Below, piece after piece: positions 34,501-42,500 of a stretch of 45,195 bases of DNA. The DNA comes from Candidatus Altarchaeum sp. GTDB lineage: Archaea; Altiarchaeota; Altiarchaeia; Altiarchaeales; Altiarchaeaceae. Positions within the stretch are counted from its first letter, which is position 1; the number at the start of each line of letters is the position of its first letter. Location of the stretch: positions 1-45,195 of the forward strand of contig JAGWDQ010000087.1 in the NCBI GenBank assembly GCA_018260615.1, in the 5' to 3' direction. Made by a program: the position numbers and the translations under genes. Under the pieces are notes generated by a model. That model was not told the origin of the DNA, made no database searches, and was given only the letters and a program-made list of their open reading frames with translations.

Positions 34501-37500
34501 TTGTATAAAATAAAAACAAAAAGTGGCAAAAGCGTCAGAGTTACGGATTTTCACAGCATTTACACAGTTAAGGATGGGATTATAAAGAAAGTTAAAGCGA
34601 GCGAATTAAAAGAAGGTGATTTTGTTATAACACCTAACGGATTTGATTTAAAAGAAGAAATTTCAGAGATTGACTTAATAAAAGAATTGAAAAAGAATGC
34701 CCCGGAAGAAATTTTAAAAAACATTTATGTAAAAGACAAGGACATCAAAATTCCATTTACAGAGTTTTCAGGGAGCTCTAATGGAAAATATATTGGTTTC
34801 GGTAATTCTAAATCTGCTACGAGAAGTTTAGAAATGCCCGCTATTATTCATTTGGATGATGATATTTTAACATTGTTGGGTTTGTTTATAGGAGATGGTT
34901 CTTTCAAGGATTTTAGTTCTAAAAATGTTTATATCTTTTTATCAATCCCCGAAAGCGAGGGTTTGGATTCTTTTATCTCAAAAGCTGTAAATAAGTTGGG
35001 ATACAATAATTTAAAAAGGATTGATACAGTAAATTTATCATTTGGCTCAATGATTTTAAAAGTTGTCTTTCAATATGTTCTTAACACAGGCAGAACAAGT
35101 GAAGAGCGTTCTGTACCTCCGATAATATTTTCTTTATCTAAAAAGCAGATTATGGCATTTTTAAAAGGACTTTATTCAAGTGATGGCTGGGCATCTAAAA
35201 GTAACAAAAATACTGTACGTATTGGATATGATACTATAAATGAGAAATTAGCCCATGATTTATCTTTTTTACTTTCAGAAATAGGGATAATTCCCGATGT
35301 ACACTTAAAGGATAGAACTAACAAGAATATAATAATAAAAGGAAGATCTGTAAGAAAAGTTCAACTGATATATGATTTACAAATAAACTCTTATGAACAA
35401 AAAAGAATTTTTGCCAAAAGTATTGGATTTTTACAAAAAGAAAAACAAAATCTTGTAAATGAAATTTTAACAAATGAAAAATTAGGAAAAATATCAAAAC
35501 AACACCATACAAGGAGGTTACCAAAGGACTTGATATATGCTGCATTTAGGGATTTAAATATATGGGTTCCCGAAAGCATTAGAACATCCGAAAATTTATA
35601 TGCCTGGAATGTTGAGCGAGAATTGACTAAAATACCACACAACACTCCGGCAAGTGTAAAATTTGTTGAGGATTTGATAGAGTCACATATAGGCCTGGAC
35701 GAAATTGTTTCTATTGAAAGGACTAAAGCAAGCGAATATGTGTATGATCTGGAAGTTAATCCTAATGGAGAACATATTGAGAATTTCTTGGGTGGTTTCG
35801 GTTCAATTCTTGTTTCAAATACAGTATTTTCAAGCATTGACTGTGATATGGAAGTTTCCGAACAGTTTAAAAATATTCCGGCTGTTTTACCGGGGGGAAT
35901 AGTCAAAGAAAATACAACTTATGGTGACTTTGAAGACGAGGTTAAAACATTATTTAATGCGTTTATTGATGTCTATCTGCAAGGTGATTGGACAGACAAA
36001 GCGTTCAATTTTCCAAAATTTGAGGTTCAAATTTATCCGAAGAAAATAGACAAAAACGAGGATATGCTTTTAAAGGTTTCCCAGCTCGCGGCAAAATTCG
36101 GAACTCCTTACTACATTATTAACCAGCCATATATGCCGTTGTATGCGTGTTACCAGTCACTGCCTTATGATGAAAAGGTATGGATTATCAAAGGCGAGGA
36201 ATTACATTTAGTCAGGATTGGTGAATATGTAAATGGGTTAATGGATAAAGAAATGAAAGAAAAAGGGCATATTGAGATTGGCAGGGGATTTGAAGGTGAA
36301 GTTGAAATTGCCGAATCTCAGGATTATGTAATCTCATTTAATCCGAAAACCCTGAAAATTGAAAAGAAAAAGATCGGAAAGGTAATGAGACATCCAAAAA
36401 GAGAAATGATTTACAGATTTCATCTTACTTTTCGCAGAAGTATTACCGTAACTGCAAAACACAAACTGCTCATAGAAAGAAATGGGAAAATAATAGAAGA
36501 GCGTGCTGAAAATATTAAATTTGGCGATCGTCTGACAGGAATTAGAAACATGGGAGGAGCAATTAAGGATATGAATTTAACAATTGTTGAAGAAGAAAAT
36601 AAAAATACTGATGTCAGATATCATGAAGTTGGTGCATCCTGGTATACTAACATGGAAGGAAGTAATGTTACTTTAAAACCTGAAAGAGATGAAACAGTTT
36701 CTCTTTATCGTACTTTGGACAGATTCGGATATGATTTTGCATTCTCTAATTTATCTGTCTATGAGGTTAGAACAATAGAACAGGTTATAGGAAGTCCTTA
36801 TGTATATGACTTTGCAGATGTTGAGGACTATCATAATTTTGTAAATATATATGGAATATTTTCATCAAACTGCTGCTCTTTCCTTATGCCATTAACGGAT
36901 GCAAATACAGAAGATGATGTCCGGGACGGAACAATCAGGGGAGGAGGCTTGCAGGTTGTAACCATAAATCTCCCGCAAATTGCTTACGAAAGTAATCGCA
37001 GCGAAGAAAAATTTAATGAAATTTTAAAAGACAGAATGGAAAAAGCAAAAAAAGTGCACCTTCTAAAACGGGAAATTATAAAGAAAAACCAGAATTTAGG
37101 GATGCTCCCTTTTATGTCCCAGATAGTTAATGAGAAAGGAGATAAATATTTGGAGGTGGACAGACAAAGTTTTATCATGGGGTTGGTTGGAATGAACGAA
37201 TGTGTTAAATTTATGACTGACTGCGAATTACACGAAGATGCAGGATGGAAATTCGGACTGAAGATTATGAATGCTATGAAAGGTATCGTTGCTGATATTA
37301 GAAAAGAAACAGGTCTGACTTTCTCTCTGGCGAGAACTCCCGCCGAAAGTTGTTCATACCGCCTGGCACAAATAGACAGCAGAAGATTTCAGGATAAATT
37401 TATTGCTAACGGAAACGGTAAGGATGCTTATTATACAAATTCTTTTCATGTCAGGCCATCGGCAAATATTCCTTTGTGGAAACGACTGAGTGTTGAGGGT

Positions 37501-37935
37501 GCATTCCACCCATTGACTGACGGGGGAGCAATGTCGCACGTCTGGCTCGGAGAACAAAATCCGGATCCCGAAGGAATTTTATCCCTGACAAAAAAGATTG
37601 CCACAAAAACAGCAATCCAGTATATGGCTTTCACAAAGGATTTAACCGTTTGCAGTAACTGTAATTTTGTAACCGGGGGTTTGCACGATAAATGTTCAAG
37701 TTGTAATTCCGAAAATGTTGAATGGTGGAGCAGGATTACCGGCTATTATCAGAACATCAAGGGCTGGAATAAAGGAAAGCTTAAAGAACTTCAGGACAGG
37801 AGAAGATACGGATTTGAAAATAATGATAAAATTACTGCGAAGGAAATTTCCTTCACGATGAAAGAAGGCGATTATGAGGCAAAATTTGAAAAACTGAAGG
37901 AAAAATTAAAATACGATACCTCGTTGGACTTTTAA
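31528..37935 (+). CDS. nrdD: Anaerobic ribonucleoside-triphosphate reductase with three inteins
   Basis: Class III ribonucleotide reductase precursor of 2135 codons. Removing three inteins leaves an 800-residue extein: ATP-cone region (about 1-95), then the ten-stranded barrel core with IHKLMADQ, EIHIHDLDYFALRPF and NECVKFMTD. The C-terminus has a zinc site CSNC...CSSC and the glycyl-radical motif RITGYY with G2072. Predicted inteins span residues 193-771, 914-1431 and 1544-1781. All three start with Ser. The radical-SAM activase NrdG is not in the window. A redoxin gene follows 11 bp downstream. Confidence 0.93.
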   Translation: MTRQVFVRKSDKMEKFNDDKIINSLLNVGLQASLAVSIATEIFEEIKNNVSDHEIEISSKEIRAKVYEKLKDTDNNLADKYLKGNTTKVRTSLSTFEDFDANKITRSLIEETDIDEKIAERISKNVKKQMGKLNPEFVTAPLIREMVCVELLKGGFENERKLYTRLGMPVYDVTFLIEHGSKENANLQFNPESLPYDEKVLVGINGKIRSEKIGKIVEDVISKYENKKTISQNGRSEIVETDAGISVFSFDENFKVREFPVKAFIKNKPDEIFEVKFSHGKSVRITKNHNLFFLINGSVTSVPLSEFKISDKILVPRKIERAKIQKFINGYENLVKSEFINDKEILLFGRPIDRFIEKNNTNPIKKFGKNCLTLKTLKELKFEPEEEEIKDLSCITHNSFKTTPPLRVYYEMNEDLGAWFGLMLSEGHFGTTLFFSNKDKSLHEKFKRCTKSVFKGMSLRESKKNKGCYNTILGSTATAKIIPAIFDVIDGNEKKIPDYMFNAPLSFIKEFIKAYHEGDGEKGRMRITTTNEDIKGILTYFFLVLGEVVGSCEREFKNPKWKKAYDIEIANGKSSLDVSKSLGIPINKYEKKSKGYEYMCGDIVKQTVELIENQTNQVNTDIYKFRNISNIITENILRRFIEKANIILKNNRTFVLLEMFGESEIKRQDVSKISGLNGTAAKEYLKRLCERGMAIEKENYFSKIKFETHAIKKFKKIKENLALLEKILNSDIALVSIKSIKKAGFEPTYDMSIDSETENFIAGNGCVFVHNTIHKLMADQISKEYSLIKVLPLDLADAHMNGEIHIHDLDYFALRPFCFSHDIRFFLKHGLKVDGVGNHTAVAGPSKKPDVAFLHAAKVLASAQVNCAGGQGFSYFNTFLAPYVSGLPYEKVKQLAQMFIYEMSMMYVARGGQSIHYDDFIWIKKDEKLKSVKIGEFVDKVLESGNPVKNDGMEILRLKDDTKTVSLDLKTMKFKEFNITAVSRHKPKKDILYKIKTKSGKSVRVTDFHSIYTVKDGIIKKVKASELKEGDFVITPNGFDLKEEISEIDLIKELKKNAPEEILKNIYVKDKDIKIPFTEFSGSSNGKYIGFGNSKSATRSLEMPAIIHLDDDILTLLGLFIGDGSFKDFSSKNVYIFLSIPESEGLDSFISKAVNKLGYNNLKRIDTVNLSFGSMILKVVFQYVLNTGRTSEERSVPPIIFSLSKKQIMAFLKGLYSSDGWASKSNKNTVRIGYDTINEKLAHDLSFLLSEIGIIPDVHLKDRTNKNIIIKGRSVRKVQLIYDLQINSYEQKRIFAKSIGFLQKEKQNLVNEILTNEKLGKISKQHHTRRLPKDLIYAAFRDLNIWVPESIRTSENLYAWNVERELTKIPHNTPASVKFVEDLIESHIGLDEIVSIERTKASEYVYDLEVNPNGEHIENFLGGFGSILVSNTVFSSIDCDMEVSEQFKNIPAVLPGGIVKENTTYGDFEDEVKTLFNAFIDVYLQGDWTDKAFNFPKFEVQIYPKKIDKNEDMLLKVSQLAAKFGTPYYIINQPYMPLYACYQSLPYDEKVWIIKGEELHLVRIGEYVNGLMDKEMKEKGHIEIGRGFEGEVEIAESQDYVISFNPKTLKIEKKKIGKVMRHPKREMIYRFHLTFRRSITVTAKHKLLIERNGKIIEERAENIKFGDRLTGIRNMGGAIKDMNLTIVEEENKNTDVRYHEVGASWYTNMEGSNVTLKPERDETVSLYRTLDRFGYDFAFSNLSVYEVRTIEQVIGSPYVYDFADVEDYHNFVNIYGIFSSNCCSFLMPLTDANTEDDVRDGTIRGGGLQVVTINLPQIAYESNRSEEKFNEILKDRMEKAKKVHLLKREIIKKNQNLGMLPFMSQIVNEKGDKYLEVDRQSFIMGLVGMNECVKFMTDCELHEDAGWKFGLKIMNAMKGIVADIRKETGLTFSLARTPAESCSYRLAQIDSRRFQDKFIANGNGKDAYYTNSFHVRPSANIPLWKRLSVEGAFHPLTDGGAMSHVWLGEQNPDPEGILSLTKKIATKTAIQYMAFTKDLTVCSNCNFVTGGLHDKCSSCNSENVEWWSRITGYYQNIKGWNKGKLKELQDRRRYGFENNDKITAKEISFTMKEGDYEAKFEKLKEKLKYDTSLDF
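32104..33840 (+). other. Intein 1 of NrdD (LAGLIDADG type)
   Basis: In-frame insert of 579 residues between extein segments FNPE and TIHKLMADQ. It starts with Ser-LPYDEKVL and ends VFVHN before Thr+1. Block B has TKNH. Homing endonuclease motifs resemble LAGLIDADG: WFGLMLSEGHFG and FIKAYHEGDGE. A helix-turn-helix-like region lies near the end of the insert. Confidence 0.88.
34267..35820 (+). other. Intein 2 of NrdD (LAGLIDADG type)
   Basis: In-frame insert of 518 residues inside the conserved ARGGQ/TVFSS segment. It starts Ser-IHYDDFIWI and ends ILVSN before Thr+1, so the penultimate residue is Ser rather than His. Block B has TDFH. LAGLIDADG-like motifs are LLGLFIGDGS and FLKGLYSSDGW. Confidence 0.88.
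36157..36870 (+). other. Intein 3 of NrdD (mini-intein)
   Basis: In-frame insert of 238 residues between YACYQ and CCSFLMPL. It starts Ser-LPYDEKVWI, similar to intein 1, and ends GIFSSN before Cys+1. Block B has TAKH. I see no homing endonuclease motifs, and the penultimate residue is Ser. It can probably splice but not home. Confidence 0.85.
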
Positions 37936-37946
37936 ATTTAAGAAAA

Positions 37947-38219
37947 ATGTCAAAAATTACATTGTATACTGCAACAACTTGTATTAAATGTCCTGCTGCA
38001 AAGAAAATACTCGGAGAAGTTGTAAGGGAATTAGACCTAAGAGAAGGTTACGACTACGAAATTAAGAATATTGATGAAGGCGACAACATTTATGAAGCAC
38101 TGCAAAAACAGGTTGCGGCAACACCGTCTATATTAATTGATGATGAATTGTTCTATAACGGAGAGGTTCCAAAAAAAGAAGAAATATTAAAAATTTTAAA
38201 GGAAAAATTTAAAAAATAA
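37947..38219 (+). CDS. Glutaredoxin/thioredoxin-like redoxin, NrdH-like role
   Basis: Thioredoxin-fold protein of 90 aa with active site CIKC in TTCIKCPAAKK and the cis-Pro segment VAATPSILIDDELFYNG. It starts 11 bp after nrdD in the same direction, so it is likely the electron donor for ribonucleotide reduction or for re-reducing the enzyme. Class III enzymes often use formate, but several archaeal and bacterial ones use a redoxin. The family assignment is firm and the partner is inferred from position. Confidence 0.85.
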   Translation: MSKITLYTATTCIKCPAAKKILGEVVRELDLREGYDYEIKNIDEGDNIYEALQKQVAATPSILIDDELFYNGEVPKKEEILKILKEKFKK

Positions 38220-38250
38220 AATTTTAAATTTCACCACCTTTACTCATCCA

Positions 38251-38290
38251 CAATCATAATCCCAATTCTCTTCTCCGTAAAAATTTAATT
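38251..38290 (-). pseudogene. Decayed copy of argB 3' end
   Basis: Positions 38251-38290 match 38323-38362, inside the argB 3' end, at about 34 of 40 bases with a 72-bp offset. Read on the minus strand it begins just after the argB stop and keeps TEK...G-x-MI before a stop. It is a short tandem duplicate of the gene end. Confidence 0.75.
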
Positions 38291-39118
38291 TCAAAGGTTT
38301 ACTTTTTTCTCTTTTCGCAGTATAATCATAGTCCCGCTTCCCTTCTCCGTAAAAATTTCATTAATTAAGGACTCTTCATAAGCACAAACAATATGCGCAC
38401 TTTCCACGCCTTTTTGTATGGCTTCCTTGCACGCTCTTATCTTTGGAATCATACCTTCCGTTATTGTTCCGTCCGCAATCAGTTCATCGCACTGCGTTAA
38501 GGTCAGTTTATTCATTAAATTTCCATTTTTATCAAGCACACCTTTTGCAGATGTCAAAACAATAAATTTTTTTGCATTCAGTTTCTGTGCAATTTCAGTT
38601 GCCGCAAAGTCGGCATTGATATTGAGGGGGGTTAAATTTTTAATATCAATTCCTATGGGGTTAATTACCGGCAAATATCCTTCATCTGTTAAATTTTTAA
38701 GCACACCGAGCTTAACATCCTCAACCTCTCCGACAAATCCCAGATTTTCCTTTCTTCTTGCATAGATTATTCCGCCGATGCCTACCGCCTTGACACCTAT
38801 TTCATTAAATTTTTCAACAATGTCTTTGTTTATTGCCAGCAAACCGCCGATTACAACATACAGGGACTTTTCATCGGTAATTCTCTCCCCGTTATAAAAA
38901 TTTACCTTTAAATTTAACGATTTCATCGTGCCTGAAATAAGCGGTCCTCCCCCATGAATTAAGACAACATTTATTCCGACATCCATCAGATATTTTAAAT
39001 TTTTTCCCACTGAAATAATTGCATCTTTATTGTTCAGCGTTGAACCGCCAAATTTTACCACGAATGTTTCGCCTTTAAATTTTTTGACATAATTCAGACC
39101 TTCGGATATTTCCATCAT
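38291..39118 (-). CDS. argB: Acetylglutamate kinase (ArgB/LysZ family)
   Basis: Amino-acid kinase that phosphorylates N-acetylglutamate in arginine synthesis; a LysZ-type role on LysW-carried substrates is possible. I chose the ATG at 39118, giving 275 aa and the usual start up to FVVKFGGS. A longer frame to 39166 adds 16 unlikely residues. Motifs: KFGGS, LIHGGGP, NADFAATEIA, TSAKGVLDKNG and EGMIPKI. No other arginine gene is adjacent. A short decayed copy of its 3' end lies directly downstream and a palindromic element with inverted ends lies directly upstream. Confidence 0.92.
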   Translation of the reverse strand: MMEISEGLNYVKKFKGETFVVKFGGSTLNNKDAIISVGKNLKYLMDVGINVVLIHGGGPLISGTMKSLNLKVNFYNGERITDEKSLYVVIGGLLAINKDIVEKFNEIGVKAVGIGGIIYARRKENLGFVGEVEDVKLGVLKNLTDEGYLPVINPIGIDIKNLTPLNINADFAATEIAQKLNAKKFIVLTSAKGVLDKNGNLMNKLTLTQCDELIADGTITEGMIPKIRACKEAIQKGVESAHIVCAYEESLINEIFTEKGSGTMIILRKEKKVNL

Positions 39119-39527
39119 TAAAACATAGTTAATAGGATGTATTTTGTAACTATTCAGAGGGTACAAAAATTACTGAAAATCTGCAAGATTTTCAGTATTT
39201 CAAATCTGTGCGATTTGAAAATAATTTTTGAAATCGTTTCACTCTCACATTTTCAAAACTCTGCGTTTTGAAAATCGTTTGAAAAATGAGTGTAAAAAAT
39301 CAAAAATTTACCTCTAATTTTAAAAACTTGAAGTTTTTAGATTTTTTGAGTGGCTGAATAGTTACTTTCGTTGTTTGTTTTTACCCTCACATTCAAACTC
39401 CGGCTCACATTCATCAAAAATCCAGTATGTTACGGGTTAAAATTTTATGTGCCAAAACTTTTCCGAATTTTAAATTATGTTTTGATATTTAAATTATTCA
39501 AAGTCCCAACCTTGCTTATTCCTTTGC
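39119..39527. other. Intergenic gap between argB and SNF2 gene
   Basis: This 409-bp gap contains the 220-bp element with 12-bp inverted ends (39146-39365). The remaining 160 bp is AT-rich with no gene or clear promoter; both flanking genes are on the minus strand, so the region next to 39118 should hold the argB promoter. Confidence 0.75.
39146..39365. mobile_element. MITE-like 220-bp element with 12-bp terminal inverted repeats
   Basis: GTAACTATTCAG at 39146-39157 and its exact complement CTGAATAGTTAC at 39354-39365 bound the element. Inside are hairpins at 39172-39196 (ACTGAAAATCT facing AGATTTTCAGT), 39200-39218, 39249-39275 (ATTTTCAAAAC-N5-GTTTTGAAAAT) and 39321-39339. They belong to the same families as hairpins at 12.7, 22.7, 24.3-24.6 and 26.7 kb. 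Confidence 0.65.
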
Positions 39528-42500
39528 TTAGTCCCTTAATTTAAAAATCTCCCTTAATTTTTCATTTGAAAAGTCGGTAATTGCCGATTCCCCTGCACTT
39601 AATATTTTTTCGGAGAGTTCCTTCTTGCTTTCAATCATTTCATCAATTTTTTCTTCAAGAGTACCTTTTGCTATGAATTTATGAACAAAAACATTCTTTG
39701 ACTGCCCGATTCTGAATGCCCTGTCAGTTGCCTGTGTTTCAACGGCAGGATTCCACCATCTGTCAAAATGAAATACATGATTTGCTTTCGTTAAATTTAA
39801 TCCGAATCCGCCTGCTTTTATAGACAAAATAAAGAGCGGGGAATCGCTGCAATTCTGAAATTTATCAACCATCATATCTCTTTTATTCCTTGAAACGCCA
39901 CCATGCAAAAAGAAAATTTCCCTTCCGTACAATGACTCAAAGTAATTCTTTAAAATTTCGCCCATCTCACTATATTGTGTAAATATCAAAGCTTTCTCTT
40001 TGCTTTCTATGACTTCTTCAGCCATTTCTTTCAGACGGGACAATTTTCCCGACCTGTCATCGGTCCTGCTGTTGTCGTGCAAAAACAACGCCGGATGATT
40101 GCATATCTGCTTCAGCTTTGTTAATGCAGAAAGAATCATTCCTCTTCGCTTAATTCCTTCGGATTCTTCAATTACCTGCATCATATCCTCAACAACTGCT
40201 TTGTAAAGAGTTACCTGTTCTTTTGTAAGAGTACAGTACATTTTCATCTCCATCTTTTCCGGAAGATCGCTGATAATGCTTTTGTCCGTCTTAAGTCGTC
40301 TCATTATAAACGGAGAAACCAGTTTTCTCAGTTTCTCAGATGCATCTTCATTTCTGTATCTTTCAATCGGAATTGAAAAATTTTCCTTAAATTTGCTGAG
40401 CTCGGAAAGATAAGAAGGATTTAGAAAATCCATGATGCTCCATAATTCTGTCAGCCGGTTTTCAATTGGAGTTCCTGTTAACGCAATTTTGTAATTTGAC
40501 TTCAGACCTTTTATTGCCCTTGCCTGCTTTGTTTCCGGATTTTTAATGTTCTGTGCCTCGTCTAAAATTATTCCGTTCCATTTGACTTTGTCAAAAATTT
40601 CTCCGTCTCTGACTGCCAAAGAGTATGTTGTTACAACGACATCATATCCCTTACTTTCCTTTAAAAATTTCCTGGTTTCAAGTCGTCCGGAGCCGTGATG
40701 AACCATAATCCTTAAATCCGGAGAAAATTTCTCAAATTCATGCTTCCAGTTTCCAACAACAGACATCGGAGCAACAAGTAAAACAGGAGTATTTTTTTCG
40801 GCGTTATTATTTTCTTTTTCATGAAGCAGGAATGCTATAACTTCTATTGTTTTTCCCAGTCCCATGTCATCTGCCAGACATGCTCCGAATCCGAAATTTT
40901 TAAGAAAATTTAGCCATGAAAAGCCCTTAATCTGATAATTCCTGAGCACTCCGTTAAATGATTCCGGGGTTTTAATTTCCTGATATGTTTCTGTGGAAAT
41001 AAAATTTTTAACCCATTTCTTTGCATTAAATTTTAATACGGGAATCCCGATATCTTCAATTCCGGCATTTAGCCGCATGGCAAGTGATAAATCCATGCCG
41101 TCATTTTCAACACCGGATAAAAATTTTAATGCCTTTTCAACATCCTCTTTTTTAAATTCAACCCATTTTCCCCTCACATTTATTAAGGGAATTTTTAGTT
41201 TTGCAAGTCCTTCAAGTTCCGTCTTACTTAAAGACATATCACCAATGGCAATTTCCCATTTGAAATCCAGAATGTCATCCAGTCCGAAAAATTTTACCGT
41301 TTTGTTGTCGGACTTTGGAGATGCAGTTATATTAACTCCCAACTGAGCTGCTGCTTTATCTCTTTTCCACCATGACGGAACGAGAATCCCGTATCCGCAT
41401 TCCTCCAGTAACCACGCATCTTCCTTTAAAAATTTATACGCCTCAGGTAAATTTAAGCTGCATTCACTTGGAGACCTTTCCCTTAAACCTCTGTTTACGG
41501 GACTAAAATGTCTTGATGCCGCTGCCAGATCCCTGAGGAGATATTCTTCTGCGTTAAATTTCTTATGTATAATTTTTGAAATTGATTTAATATTATGCAT
41601 CATTATGTCTCTTGCAGACAGAAGCAAACTCGGGTCTTCTGTGTTTTGTAAATGGAAGGAAATTTTCCATTCATTGTCCAAAGGTTCTTCCAGGCGAAAG
41701 CATGTCCTGAACGGCGAATGTGCTGTTGAATCTGATTTTGTTTCTTCAAATATCGCAGTCCATTTTTCAAATCCGTCAGTCAGTGTATTTTGCTGGTAGG
41801 TTGTTCCTTTAATTTTATTGTCGTCTGAAAGCAGTGATGAAAGCAGCATTCCCATTAAATTTTCCCCGATTTTTGCCTTCCATGTTTCTGATTTGATTTT
41901 ATCCCTAAACCACGCTCTTATGGACTCATCGGCGCAGGTATTTAAAAAGTCCTCAAGTATTTTATCAGGAGAAATTTTATTGCCGTAAGAGAAACATGCA
42001 TAAGGTATTGAATTGATGAGAATTTTATACCTTTTGGCATCATCTGTGTAATTAAAAATCATTCTCCATTTTGCGGTCTTATTGCGGGCAACGAAAGGAA
42101 TAAACCGCTGTCTCGCTATTAATTCAAGACAAAATTTTGCCGATGTGCTCCAGAAACTGATGTCATTGCCCATACATTTTTCGTTGGTTGAAATTTGGGA
42201 AAGGAGAAAAAGTGCATCGCCTGCAGAAATTTCTATTCCGGGAACATTCCATTGTGCCAGATGAATTTCATCGGAAGGTGATGATAATGATGTTGAGAGT
42301 AAAGGTAAATTTTTTGATGTGGGAAGATAAAGCAAAAGGGATCTTTCGGAACATACTTTTTTGAAATTAAAAAACGACATGAGAAAATTTAAAATTTCGT
42401 TTGTGCCTGAAGCAAAAGGATGAATTTTTTTATTTTTGATTTTTGATTTTTCAACTGGTTTGAATGCTTCTCCCCATATAAAAAATTTTTTATTTTCGGT

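Noticed and set aside
39119..39166. Longer ArgB start at 39166
   Set aside because: The extra 16 residues match nothing in the family, and the MMEIS start at 39118 aligns with normal ArgB N-termini.
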